Source: Plotosus lineatus | Taxonomy: Eukaryota; Chordata; Actinopteri; Siluriformes; Plotosidae | Direction: 5' to 3' | Length of the DNA stretch: 64,000 bases | Assembly: GCA_024760905.1 (NCBI GenBank) | Contig: CM045745.1 | Location: 13,095,282-13,159,281 of the forward strand | In this document: piece by piece, positions 34,304 to 45,544 of the stretch | How positions within the stretch are numbered: the stretch's first letter is position 1 | How the letters are laid out: each line of letters opens with the position of its first letter | Notes under the pieces: generated by a model | Told to the model about the DNA's origin: nothing | Databases searched by the model: none | Seen by the model: the letters and a program-made list of their open reading frames with translations, nothing else | Translations under genes and position numbers: made by a program

Positions 34304-35856
34304 CAGTGGCATGAAAAAGTATCTGAACCTTTTGGAATTTTTCACATTTCTGCATAAAATCACCATCAAATGTGATCTGATCTTTGTCAAAATCACACAG
34401 ATGAACAGTGTCTGCTTTAACTAAAACCACCAAAACATTTATAGGTTTTCATATTTTAATGAGGATAGCATGCAAACAATGACAGAAGGGGAGGAATAAG
34501 TAACTGAACCATCACATTTAATATTTTGTGGCCCCCCCGGCAGCAATAACTTCAACCAGACGCTTCCTGCAGCTGCAGATCAGTCTAGCACATCGATCAG
34601 GACTCATCTGTAGTTCAGTCAGATTCCTGGGATGTCTGGCATGAATCGCTGTCTTGAGGTCATGCCACAGCATCTCAATTTGGTTTAAGTCTGGACTTTG
34701 ACTTGGCCACTCCAGAACGTGTATTTTGTTCTTCTGAAACCATTCCGAAGTTGATTTACTTCTGTGTTTTCGATCATTGTCTTGTTGCAGCATCCATCCT
34801 CTTTTTAGCTTCAACTGTCTGACAGATCGCCTCAGGTTTTCCTGCAAAACATCCTGATAAACTTTTGAATTCATTTTTCCATTAATGATTGCAAGTTGTC
34901 CAGGCCCTGAGGCAGCAAAACAGCCCCAAACCATGATGCACCCTCCACCATGCTTCACGGTGGGGATGAGGTGTTGATGTTGGTGAGCTGTTCCATTTTT
35001 CCTACACACATGACGTTGTGTGTTCCTCCCAAACAATTCAACTTTGGTTTCATCAGTCCACAAAATATTTTGCCAAAATTTCTGTGGAGTGTCCAAGTGC
35101 CTTTTTGCGAACATTAAACGAGCAACAATGTTTTTTTAGACAGCAGTGGCTTCCTGCTTGGAGTCCTCCCATGAACACCATTCTTGGCCATTGTTTTACA
35201 TATAGTTGATGTGTGCACAGAGATATTGGACTGTTCCGGTGATTTCTGTAAGTCTTTAGCAGACACTCTAGGGTTTTTTTTTTACCTCTCTGAGTATTCT
35301 GCGCTGAACTCTTGGCGTCATCTTTGGTGGATGGCCACTCCTTGGGAGAGAAGCAACAGTGTCAAACTCTCTCCATTTGTAGACAACTTCTCTGACTGTC
35401 GATTGATGAACATCCAGACTTTTAGAGATGGTTTTGTATCCTTTCCCAGCTTTATACAAATCAACAATTCTTGATCACAGGTCTTCAGACAGCTCTTTTG
35501 AGCGAGCCATGGTGCACATCAGACAATGCTTCTCATCAAGACAATTCTTACCAGGTGTGTGTTTTATAGTGGGCAGGGCAGCTTTAAGCCACTCATCAGT
35601 GATTGGGCACACACCTGACTTAAATTGTTTGGTAAAAATTGGTTTCAATTGCTCTTTAAGTCTCCTCCCCTTCTGTCATTGTTTGCATGCTATCCTCATT
35701 AAAATATGAAAACCTATAAATGTTTGGGTGGTTTGAGTTAAAGCAGACACTGTTTTTTCATGTGTGATTTTGACAAAGATCAGATCACATTTGATGGTGA
35801 TTTTATGCGGAAATGTGAGAAATTCCAAAAGGTTCAGATACTTATTCATACCACTG
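34304..35856 (-). mobile_element. Tc1-like transposon, complete TIR to TIR
   Basis: 1,553 bp. Left end CAGTGGCATGAAAAAGTATC and inverted right end CAGTGGTATGAATAAGTATC continue as a TIR of about 200 bp on each side, with high identity by eye. TA flanks both ends (34302-34303, 35857-35858). It is a different Tc1 family from the 2048 element. Ends are intact, so it could in principle be moved by an enzyme supplied elsewhere. Confidence 0.95.
34518..35510 (-). pseudogene. Tc1-family transposase, three lesions
   Basis: The start MARSKELSEDL (35508-35510) is chosen because it is the first ATG and is followed by the paired-like HTH (KGYKTISKSLDVHQSTVREVV, in two parts: KGYKTISKSL and DVHQSTVREVV). 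A TGA replaces an expected Arg codon 12 residues in (about 35475). Sequence resumes through WREFDTVASLPRSGHPPK. A slip in a poly(T) run near 35275 shifts the frame, and another shift is needed before 35114. From there 198 codons are open, with catalytic Asp in WTDETKVELF, second Asp in WMLQQDNDRKH, and the last acidic residue in NQIEMLWHDLK, ending GGATKY-stop. All three catalytic positions survive, so the lesions are few. Confidence 0.93.
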
Positions 35857-35858
35857 TA

Positions 35859-36445
35859 GTTCAACCAAAAACAGTCTCAAAGATATTTCAAACTACATCT
35901 GCAAGTACATGTGCTAAATACATTTACAAATTGAGCTAAAATTATTTATCGATTCAAAGGCATTTATTAAAAATACATATTTACAGCACAAACTATACTA
36001 TTAATTTTATAAAAGTACTGAGCATTAGGCTGCAGATCAAGGCTGGATGGCTTATGATTATTTTATCCATTCGTTCTCTGTGCGTCAATGTTTGTGTTCG
36101 AACACATGTGCAGGAGCCGGAGGCGGGACTAACAAACTGTGCTTTATTCTCAAACTCGCACTTTGTTTGATTGACAGTGTTCAGCTATTATTGCTTACTG
36201 ATAATATTATGTTTGTTGATTGGTCAGCTCGGGCGTGCACATGCGCAGTGTGTGTGTGTGGGGGGGTTTGCACGTGCACCCTGTGTACCCCCCAGCCTAC
36301 GCCCTTGATCAGCTGCCTTCTGATATTTCAGCAGCTGATACCGGGTTGGGTAGTACTGTACTGTATTCATTGCAGACTTTACAGATATGCAACACCACAG
36401 GTGGTTGGCGAATCACGCATTGAGAGTTTCAAACGTACACGCACA
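35859..36445. other. No recognised feature
   Basis: Plus-strand frames here (36047-36559) end in simple sequence and show no domain. Confidence 0.45.
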
Positions 36446-36457
36446 AAAAAAAAAAAA

Positions 36458-36516
<59 letters not shown>
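36446..36516. repeat. Poly(A)-(TA)n tract
   Basis: An A-run of about 30 bp passes into (TA)n. It could be the tail of an unrecognised retroposon on the plus strand. Confidence 0.9.
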
Positions 36517-36519
<3 letters not shown>

Positions 36520-36670
36520 CGAGTGCATGAATTATTGTTGCTCGACATTCTCATATTAAAAAGCATGCGCAGACATCGTACCCCCCTCCCCCCTAGCGTA
36601 CGTTTTGTACGCTTAGGAAAATGTTGAAAATGTTTAATGATCCCTAACGGAATAATATGCTTGGACTTTA

Positions 36671-37000
36671 TTCATTCATTCATTCATTTTCTGTAACCGG
36701 TTCATCCTAATTAGGGTCACGGGGACGCTGACGCCCATCCCAGCCTACTCCAGGCGAGGACAGAGTACACCCTGGATGGCTCACCAGGCCAACAGCTACA
36801 CAGCCTACTCTTTATGAAAGTCAGCAATGGTTCCTTTATATGCTTCTCACCATAGACAGTGAGCGACATGGCCGGCCTTTGATAACCCAGTTTGCTGCAG
36901 TGTGGGGGGGGAACAGTGACAACCTGTCGAGATTGAAACTCGAACCCGCATTCTTGGGATCAGTGATCCAGCACCGTTACCACCAGGCCACCACTACCCT
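36671..37000 (-). mobile_element. SINE-A/L with 13-bp target duplication
   Basis: (ATTC)n tail at left and CTAATTAGGGTCACGGGG, then core and reverse head at right (ACCACCAGGCCACCAC). TGCTTGGACTTTA is repeated exactly at 36658-36670 and 37001-37013. Confidence 0.95.
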
Positions 37001-37013
37001 TGCTTGGACTTTA

Positions 37014-38253
37014 AGGGGTTAAAAATGATAGCTCTGGTAAATCTTCTTCTCAGTGTTGATAGTCTGTGCCTCTGAAGATAACTTTAGTCTATATTCACCC
37101 AAGCAGTTCTGCCAGGATGACTTGCTGTGTTCTGTTCTCAGTATGCCTTCCATCAAATTCCATTTTTTGAGGTCTGCTTTTGCATTTTCACAAGGGTTGG
37201 TTGTCTTACTCCACTGCTCTAAAGACAACTGATGATTCATAGGCAGTGACACTTTGACAGATGGGCAGATTTGAGGTATTTTGGAGACTTCATTCTTGAT
37301 ACAGGTGGCAAAATGGAAAATATTTTTCATTATGTTTGTGGCAGAGTTGCTATGGGTGTATGTGGGAGGGAGGCACATCTTCACTACACTGTCAAGCACA
37401 CGAGACATCAAGCACTTTTATAGGAAATGCGTTTCGATATTGTTAGAGCAGTGATCTATGCCTACACACATACATGTGTTCTTTTTTGCAAGACTTAGAC
37501 ATATGTACTACTCAGAATATTTACCCCTGCTTGCTCATTTAAATATCTTAAGCACTGTATTCCATCACCCACTCCTGTTCCTCGCCATGTGGGTATGCAC
37601 ACGAGATGCCTATACCGCAATTATAATAAACCAAATGGACACCAGCATAGTTTCATCTACTACGAAATGTCTCGTTTCAGTTATCACTGTGATATTAATT
37701 TATACTACAATGTTATTGATTTGTTAATTCTGATCAGACAGAAGGTGGTAATTCATTTTCTATAAATAGTATAACTCCAACAGTCATTCCAGCTCTGGCA
37801 TGAAACTGTTGCTGGTTACATTTTTTTTTTTTTTTTTTTTTTAATAAGACGTTTCTTTACTATTTTTGGAAAAAGCCATTACTGTCAGCAGACTGAAGCT
37901 GGAGGTATAGAACTCAGGAAACCTTTGGGGGACTTCTCTTGAATTGTCTCTTGAAATTGGTGGTGGAGTGCCATGTTGGACATTGCATCATGGCTGATGA
38001 GAGCTGGTCCTAGTTTTATATTTGGGGTTGGAGCAATGTCTTGTGGTTTACACACCACTCCCGTGTCTGTTTATTACCGCGGGTTTCCTGAGTTTTCTGC
38101 CATATTGCTTCTCGGCATCACTGTTATTTATAAATTAAGAAATAATCTTTGTATTAAGCTCCCTTAAAAAATGTGACTTTTTTTATTTGAAATTGTCTTC
38201 TTTAATGTCGACATTTGTATACTAACTGATTCATTTGCCAAATATCTTCATCC
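37014..38253. other. Unique stretch; one 130-codon ORF of unknown meaning
   Basis: The minus-strand frame 37019-37411 (MMSRVLDSVVKMCLPPTYTH...) is the longest non-repeat frame in this part. I see no domain, and its length is near what chance gives in 64 kb of AT-rich DNA. A poly(T) run lies at 37819-37843. Confidence 0.35.
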
Positions 38254-38261
38254 GACTAGGG

Positions 38262-38918
38262 CAGTGCATCTCAAATAGTGGGGCGCGCCCCTCTCGGGGG
38301 GGGGGGGGGGGTGCAATATGAAGCCAGGCGGCGACGTGATGCCAGGAGGGTGCGGTGTGATGCTGGGGGAGCGCGTATGACCCTGGGGAACATGCTTTTC
38401 TGCAATTGTGTATGAGAATTAAGTGTAATCGCATCATCACTCCACTAGTTGGTAGTGGTGCTCTCATTGTCACTCTATGGTGTAGCGCTTTTTCAGACGA
38501 GCAAACGATATAAAGTGCAGTGAACAACCCCTCAAGAAATAACACTGAAAATTTTCTAACAGGAACGAAGAGAAAGGTGGAGAGAGACGGAGATATTCAG
38601 ACAAAAATAAGTTGAATGAGTTTAAATAAGGATTTTTTTTTTTTTTTCAGGCACATTGGTGCACTTTAAATCTTTTCTGTTACAGATTAAAAAGCAATGT
38701 TCATGAAGTTTTTCTTTATTGTAAGTTGAATTATATTTCTTTCTTTCTTTCTTGTTTTTTAACGTTAATAATGATATAATGAAAAGGTGTATTAAGAACA
38801 ATTTTAGAGACAAATTAATACTATTTATAGTCGCTCGCGGGGTGGCGGTGGGGGGGGGGGTGAAATATTTTTTTTCTTCCTGGGGGGGGGCGCTACAGAA
38901 AATAATTGAGAAGCACTG
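38262..38918 (+). mobile_element. hAT-type non-autonomous transposon, 657 bp
   Basis: Ends CAGTGCATCTCAAATAGTGG and (inverted) CAGTGCTTCTCAATTATT. GACTAGGG is duplicated exactly at 38254-38261 and 38919-38926, the 8 bp typical of hAT. G-runs sit just inside both ends. No transposase remains. The target itself (CTTCATCCGACTAGGGTC...) looks like a SINE L2-type tail. Confidence 0.92.
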
Positions 38919-38926
38919 GACTAGGG

Positions 38927-39100
38927 TCAAGGGCAATGACATGCATTCAGGGATGGCAGGGGTAGTGAGGCAGTGCTTTATGTTTTCCTCTTATAATCAC
39001 ACTGCATTATGTTTTATTCTTTACAAACTATATTCAATGCTACTTGCTCGCCGGACACCCACAGTGTGTGTATAAGTGTGTGGAATGTGGCAGCCCAGTG

Positions 39101-39170
<70 letters not shown>

Positions 39171-40197
39171 ACTTTGAATGAGTTAAATTTAGAGGAAATA
39201 ATTTCCCAAATGCGATTAATATAGTACATCAAAATAAAAATATATATATATTTTCCTTTTCCATTTTGCATTTTTACTTTACTTTTACTGCCTTGGTATA
39301 TTTTGCCATCTACTGGGACAAGCTGTTCCTCTTAAATATGCCGATTGTGGACAAAATGTCCACTCTGTCTACATAAGCAAATAATTGCTCAAATTAATTA
39401 AGCAAGCTGTGGTTGCCTGGAGGCACAATTTCTGTCGGACATTGGAAAGTGGCTGCAAAAAGGACAGATTACCACAAGAGGGCAATGCCAAATGACCCAG
39501 AATGGAGAAAATAAGTCTTGTCAGGTCCTGTGAGAGCTGCTAGCGTACTTTGGAACAGGGTGGTTGGTTTCAGGGTTTCCAGCATGGAGCCGGAATGCAT
39601 CATTTAAGAGCCTAGCATTGTTGGTTTTCTAAGCTGGTGTAGTCTCAGCACACACTGAGTAACTAATGGCTTATGACAATGTGTTTGCAAAATATGTGCA
39701 TGCATATGTGTGCCAGTGTATGTCTGCAAGTGTGTACACTCTGCACTGGAGAAGCATTGTTTAAGTTAAGAAAAATGAAAAGAGGCTCGTTCTTCCACGT
39801 GCATCTTAGGCTATAGGCACACCGCCGAAACAATCCATTTTGTGGTGGATTAAGCCCTTTCAGCTTTATACAGAAACCCCTCAAATGGCATCTTACATGG
39901 CATCGAATACTATCACCCTATATGCCCTGTTCATACTCATCAGACTCATATCGCAGTTCAGACTCCATTTTCTTTGTTTACACATGGGAGGAAAGCAATG
40001 GATATTTGACAGTCACTGAAAATGTAAGTCATTTTAAGTAGAGGTATACTTAAGATGGATGAAGATGTTGCTATAGAAAGCTTCTCTGTACATTTTCCCA
40101 CTGGAAGAGATTAGATGACTCTGCCACACTCCATACTCTTGATGCTTCCCCTTGATATTGTTTACCTTCTATACTGATATAGTTTTAGTAGTTCTTA

Positions 40198-40200
<3 letters not shown>
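38927..40200. repeat. Unique sequence with a (GT)n array (39101-39167)
   Basis: Nothing else is recognisable. The (CA)n/(GT)n frames are artefacts. Confidence 0.7.

Positions 40201-40255
<55 letters not shown>
40201..40255. repeat. (TA)n microsatellite
   Basis: Pure TA array. Confidence 0.98.
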
Positions 40256-40258
<3 letters not shown>

Positions 40259-40294
40259 AAGGACATGCAGTATTGTGACATTTATTTTTTCATT

Positions 40295-40405
40295 CATTTT
40301 CCAAACCATTTAGTCCGACTAGGGTTGTGGGATGCCTGGAGCTTTTCTCAGTTGACACTGGGCGAAGGCAGGGTATTGATCACCAATCCATCGCGGGGTA
40401 TTAAT
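40295..40405 (-). mobile_element. SINE-B or L2-type tail fragment
   Basis: CCAAACCATTTAGTCCGAC, CTAGGGTTGTGGGATGCC and CACTGGGCGAAGGCAGGG are tail landmarks. Nothing upstream survives. Confidence 0.6.
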
Positions 40406-40590
40406 TAAGGTGAAGGGTGACATGCGACAACTTGTATGTTTGCCAATGGATTTTAACAAAAATTTCCCAGAACCTTCACAGCATTCTTCCATGCTATATC
40501 TCTTATTTTATTATATCTTCCACGAGGTTATATTTTCACCTCAATTGGTCTGTTTGTTTGTTTCTGTGCAGTATAACTAATTATACATGG

Positions 40591-42296
40591 ATTTTCTTCT
40601 TCTTTTCCTTTCGGCTGTTCCCTTCAGGGGTCGCCACAGCAAATCCTCCATCTCATCCTATCCTCTGCATCTTCTTCTCTTACACCAACTCCCTTCATGT
40701 CCTCCTTCACCACATCCATAAATCTTCTCTTTGGTCTTCCTCTCGGCCTTCTGCCTGGTAGTTCCAACCTCAGCATCCTACTACCAATATATTCACTATC
40801 TCTGCTATGTACATGTCCAAACCATCTCAGTCTAGCTTCTCTGACTTTGTCTCCAAAACCTCTTACATGTGCTGTCCCTCTGATATATTAATTCCCGATC
40901 CTATCCATCCTCGTTACTCCCAAAGAGAACCTCAACATTTTCATCTCTGCTACCTCCAGCTCTGCCTCCTGTCTTTTCCTCAGCACCACTGTTTCTAAAC
41001 CATACAACATCGCTGGCCTCAAAATCGTCTTGTACACTTTTCCTTTCATTCTTGCCGATACCCTCCTATCACACATCACACCGGACACTTTTCTCCATCC
41101 ATTCCAACCTGCCTGCACACGCTTCTTCACCACTTTTCCACACTCTCCATTGCTCTGGATTGTTGAGCCGAAGTACTTAAAATCCTCCATCTTCTTTATC
41201 TCTGCTCCCTGTAACCTCACCGTTCCTCTTGGGTCCTTGTCGTTCACACACATGTATTTTGTCTTACTGAGGCTAACTTTCATTCCTCTCCTTTCCAGGG
41301 CATACCTCCACCTCTCTAGATTTTCCTCCACTTGTTCTCTGCTCTCACTACAGATCACAATATCATCTGCAAACATGGAGATTCTTCAGCCTGTCCATCA
41401 CCATCGCAAACAAGAAGGGGCTCAGCGCTGACCCTTGATGCAGTCCCACCTCCACCTTGAACTCTTCTGTCACACCGACAGCACACCTCACCACTCTTTT
41501 ATATAGTTCATACATGTCCTGCACCACTGTAACATACTTTTCTGCCACTCCAGACTTCATGCAATACCACAGTTCCTCTCTCAGCACCCTGTCATATGCT
41601 TTCTCCAGATCCACAAAGGCATAATGCAGCTCCCTCTGACCTTCTTTGTACCTCTCTTTTAACATCCTCAAAACAAACACTGCATCTGTGGTGCTCTTTC
41701 TTGGCATGAAACCAAACTGTTGTTCACAAATGCTGACCTCTGCCCTTAGTTTCACTTTCACTATTCTTTCCCATAAAAGAATAGTCATCGTAACCTCTTC
41801 CTTTGCACACACTCCTACACTTCATCATTCCACCACCAAGTCTCATTATCTACTTTCATTCCAGAGGAATTCTCTTCCCATCCACACCATAATAATACAG
41901 CTTAAACACTGCTCCTATGCTTCAAGCCTTGCTACTATTCCACCTGGTCTCCTGAACACACAGTATGTCCACCTTCCTTCTCTGTATCATGTCAACCAGC
42001 TCTCTATCTTTCATTGCCATAGTTGCAACATTCAAAGTCCCTACTTCTCCCGCCTCTCCTTCTTCAACCAACAGTAGTCCAGTTTCCACCAGCACCCAGA
42101 TGGTTAACAGCGCTAATGGTGGTTGTTGTTAACCTTGGCCTTCGACCAAACTAGTATGGAAGTCATATTAATGATCCACATGTTTGATTTGCCATAGGTT
42201 TTACGTTGGATGCCCTTCCTGACACAACCTTCTGCATTTATCCGGGCTTGGGACCAGCGTGAGAAAGAACACTGGCTTGTGCCCCCAGGCTGCATT
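40591..42296 (-). mobile_element. R3: RTE LINE with two internal deletions and intact 5' UTR
   Basis: Aligned by eye to R2, it keeps the 3' end, post-RT region and RT (40591-41780). It then skips about 640 bp (R2 14370-15005), keeps about 75 bp, skips another 740 bp or so (R2 15085-15820), and resumes in the first part of the endonuclease (41870-42030). Unlike R2 it extends through about 240 bp of 5' UTR with GTGCTGGTGGAAACTGG, CGTAAAACCTATGGCAAATC and GTCCCAAGCCCGGATAA. The first and last of these are also in R4, showing that they are LINE sequence. Confidence 0.9.
40888..41812 (-). pseudogene. R3 reverse-transcriptase remnant
   Basis: Motif A region FVDLEKAYDRVL, motif B LHQGSALSPFLFAMVMDRL (41363-41812) and motif C FADDIVICSESREQVEENLE (40888-41376) are all present, but a small deletion between them (near 41372) shifts the frame. 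The distal part gives [15 protein letters not shown] and [16 protein letters not shown]. With the endonuclease-linker deletion upstream it is inactive. Confidence 0.9.
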
Positions 42297-42432
42297 AATT
42301 ATGAATGGATTTTGATATTTATTTTTTTATAGAAACGTGTGGCACAAGTAACAAAACATTACATGTTGCAAATAATTTGTGTATGGGGTCGTGGTGGGAA
42401 AAAAATTATTAAAGTAAATAAATGACAATCAT

Positions 42433-42773
42433 GGGCGGTACGGTGGCATAGTGATTAGCACATCCACCTCACAGCAAGAAGGTCCTGGGTATGATTCCCT
42501 TGGGCGTTTCTGTATGGAATTTGTATGTTCTCCCCATGCTTGTGTAGGTTTCCTCTGTGTAGCCTTGTTTCCTCCCACAGTCCAAACACATGCAGAGTAG
42601 GTAAATCGTCTGGTCCAAATTGCATCTAGGTGTGAATCCGAGTATGAATGTTTGTACATTTACAACATTTAGCAGACGCTCTTATCCAGAGCTCCATCAG
42701 TGAATATATTGTTACACTGGTTTTGTTAGAACTCAGACCAAGTATACTGTCAATCAAACTTAGATGGTAGGTG

Positions 42774-42821
<48 letters not shown>

Positions 42822-43155
42822 GCTCACACGTGTGTGTGTGTGTGTGTGCGCGATGTTTGTATACAGTATAGTGCTTAATGTAAGTACTTCTGAAAAAGGT
42901 AAGTTTTCAGCCGTTGTTTGAAGATACCCAATGACTCAGCTGTCCGGATGTTCAGAGGAAGCTCATTCCACCGCCTTGGAACCAGAACAGAGAAGAGTTT
43001 AGATGTTTGTGTGAGTATTGTCACTGCAATGTTCTGGCAAGTTGTCCAGGGAGCACCCTGCCCTTGTTCGGGGTCCCCTGAGATGGGCGTCAGCCTCCCC
43101 ACAACTCCAGTTAGGATGAAGCAGTTCAAAAAATGAATGAATGAATGAATGAAAG
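42433..43155 (+). mobile_element. SINE-B with 10-bp duplication, split by an L2 fragment
   Basis: Head GGCGGTACGGTGGCATAG, TGATTAGCACATCC and B-box-like GGTATGATTCCC. Body with TTGTATGTTCTCCCC and CAGTCCAAACACATGC. After the insertion at 42656-43002 it resumes with ATTGTCACTGCAATG and ends in (AATG)n. TGACAATCAT is repeated at 42423-42432 and 43156-43165. Confidence 0.93.
42656..43002 (-). mobile_element. L2-type LINE 3' fragment nested in SINE-B
   Basis: The minus strand encodes the end of a LINE protein (TSKLFSVLVPRRWNELPLNI, then RTAESLGIFKQRLKTYLFQK) followed by a 3' UTR that contains a (GT)n array and ends GGATAAGAGCGTCTGCTAAA. ATGTTTGT is repeated at 42648-42655 and 43003-43010. It is strongly 5'-truncated, showing L2-type retrotransposition after the SINE had inserted. 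Confidence 0.85.
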
Positions 43156-43656
43156 TGACAATCATTTCTGAATGAGTAATCATCAGATGTCTTTGGGGGG
43201 GTTTGGATAATTTCCAGTTCTAACAGGTTTGACTGCTGTGATGCGAGAGAGGAAAGGCCACAGCTGAACTGACATGATGATATCAATTCAATTGCTCCAT
43301 GCTCTGAACAAACCAGTGAGTTGGAAGAGTAGATTTGGGTGGATAAACATATTGGTTGGTTTCAGTCGTCCTGCATCTTCCCATCTACACCTTCCTCTAT
43401 TGCTCACAAGAATGCTCTTGGTGTGTTCTCCTTCGTGTGTGGGTGGGTGTAATCTGGGTGTAATTCGAGCAAAACGAATCACACCTTGTCATTGGAAGAA
43501 TCATTCCCAGAACAGAAAGGGTGACCCCAGGATGGACTGTGATATTTATTTTCACATTCCTGCAGTGAATCCATTCGTGACACAATTTCTTCCACCCAAT
43601 CCATGCTGTCCATGGAAACCTATATGGTTTTTACCTGTGTTTGTTTTTGTGCAGTA

Positions 43657-43862
43657 CAGACGCTCCCCGACTTAGGTTCATCCGTTTTATGTTTTTTCGA
43701 TTTTACGGAGGGTTTTTTAAAAAAAAAACAAAGAACTCAAATTTTGAGTTTAGACGTACCTATGTAGTATGCTGACGTAATGACGTAATGATGCTGCGTC
43801 CATTGTTTACAAATGACAGACTGAACGTGCCCGTCCTTCCCAGTTCAGTTATTTATTTTTAT

Positions 43863-43897
<35 letters not shown>

Positions 43898-44733
43898 TTA
43901 TATAGCATGTTACCTTGTGTTAAGACATCGTCTCTGTGATCTTTGTGTTTACACTGTTTTGTGGACTTCTGTAACTCGAAGCAAATATGGTTGGTCAGAA
44001 GCATAAGCTTACTAGCATTGGTGCAAGTCTCAGACACAGAGATGAATTAACTATCTGCTCGGATCGGCACAATCTACCATGCATACTCAGTTAAGCAAAG
44101 TGAGTTGTAAAATTAATGAAAACCCGAATCCAGAAAAGAAAGAGAACTCTCCGCTCTGCTGGTGATTCACATCAGTGCAGGCTGAGTTCTAAACGAGTTC
44201 AACGGTGCCTTTGTTCACTTGAAAGACCGGAAGTCCATATAACCCACAGCAAGTACACTACTTTTGGTTGTGACCGCCTCACATATTGTAAGCATTGATT
44301 GGCTGTTTTAAGCTTCATGTAATGTGACTCGCTCAGCTTCATGTAAAGTGACCATCCGTCGACCATCGGAACCATTTACAAGCAGAAAGATCGCATCATA
44401 GAGAATATTAAAGGCTATATTAGGTACTGTATTTGATATTTGATGAGAGAATTTGATTAAACTTTATCTATTTGAAATTATTTTGCATGAATTTAATTTA
44501 TTTGAAATTAATGTTGATGTTATTTGATATATTTGATATTATTTTACAATGTTATGTTTATACTAATTGATTTAGGGGTGTTTTATGAGATATGGTAATG
44601 GTATTTATGGATGTATGGTACAGTATGAACGTCATACGTCACACATCATATATCACTGTAACAACTTATCTTCATTTTCAACTTATGTTCTGCCGTCCGG
44701 AACCAATTAAAAAGGTAAGTTGGGGAGCAGCTG
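43657..44733 (+). mobile_element. T2: Tigger-like element, complete, no usable transposase
   Basis: Ends CAGACGCTCCCCGACTTAGG and (inverted) CAGCTGCTCCCCAACTTACC, TA at both sides (43655-43656, 44734-44735). 1,077 bp. The transposase start ATGGTTGGTCAGAAGCATAAG (two parts: ATGGTTGGTCAGAAG, CATAAG; position 43988) matches T1. The HTH-coding part is replaced by a segment shared only with T3 (AGCATTGGTGCAAGTCTCAG, TTCTAAACGAGTTCAACGG). A remnant, CATCGGAACCATTTACAAGC, of the HTH end lies further on. A (TA)n array is at 43863-43894. Confidence 0.9.
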
Positions 44734-44739
44734 TATATC

Positions 44740-45510
44740 TCATAAAATGTGCATGGATTTTGATTTTTTTTTTTCTACAGTAGAGTGTGGGACAAGTAAC
44801 AAACTATTAAATGTTGCAGGTGATCCATGCATGGGCTCATGAAAAAAAAAAACAGTTCATTAAGGTAAATAAGTGACAATTGTGTTTTAATGAATAATCT
44901 CAGATGCCCAATGGGGCGCGGGGGGGGGGGGTTGTTTTTATAAATTTGCCAACTTAAAATTTAAGACTCACAAGTTTTTAGTTTAAGTTGGCAAAGTTAT
45001 GAAAACGAAATCCCCCTATTGGGTGTCTTGGATCATTAATTCAGACATGATTGTCACTTATTTACCTGAATGAACTCTTTTTTCATGAGCTCATACACGG
45101 ATCACCTGCAACATTTAATAGATTTTTCAGGTCCATCACTGCATTTGTCACCATAATCTATTGTGCTTGGTGAAGGTACCTTGCACTCTATGAGCGACCT
45201 TCGAGTTTTGTATTAACTACATTTTTGGGGGTTTCCCATACCAAAACACACTCATTGTCATTACTCTGCAAAGGGATTGTCAGCAGTAATCTATAACTTC
45301 TCCAACACTTGTGAATGGATTTTTATGAAATCTTAAAATTTTCAGACCTTATTGCTATTGTGCATCTCCTTTTTTTTTTTTCAGATTCAGTGTTGTTTTA
45401 ATGTAATAATCAGTCCTGGTGTAATAAGCAGTGCAAGTGGCACAAGTCTTCCCTGTAAGACTCATCAGTTTTATAATCAGGTGACTGACTGGCATTATAA
45501 GGTTCTCCTG

Positions 45511-45544
<34 letters not shown>

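Larger units (their letters stand above)
42297..43656 (+). repeat. Direct-repeat unit 1 (interrupted)
   Basis: Sequence 42300-42432 plus 43156-43650 matches unit 2 (44740-46390) in order and orientation, about 85% by eye. Examples: GGCACAAGTAACAAAACATT against GGGACAAGTAACAAACTATT; AACAAACCAGTGAGTTGGAAG in both (given as AACAAACCAGTG, AGTTGGAAG); CACAAGAATGCTC in both. A SINE-B splits it. Confidence 0.85.

Noticed and set aside
37019..37411. 130-codon minus-strand frame as a host exon
   Set aside because: No recognised domain and no clear splice sites; one or two frames of this length are expected by chance in 64 kb of AT-rich DNA.
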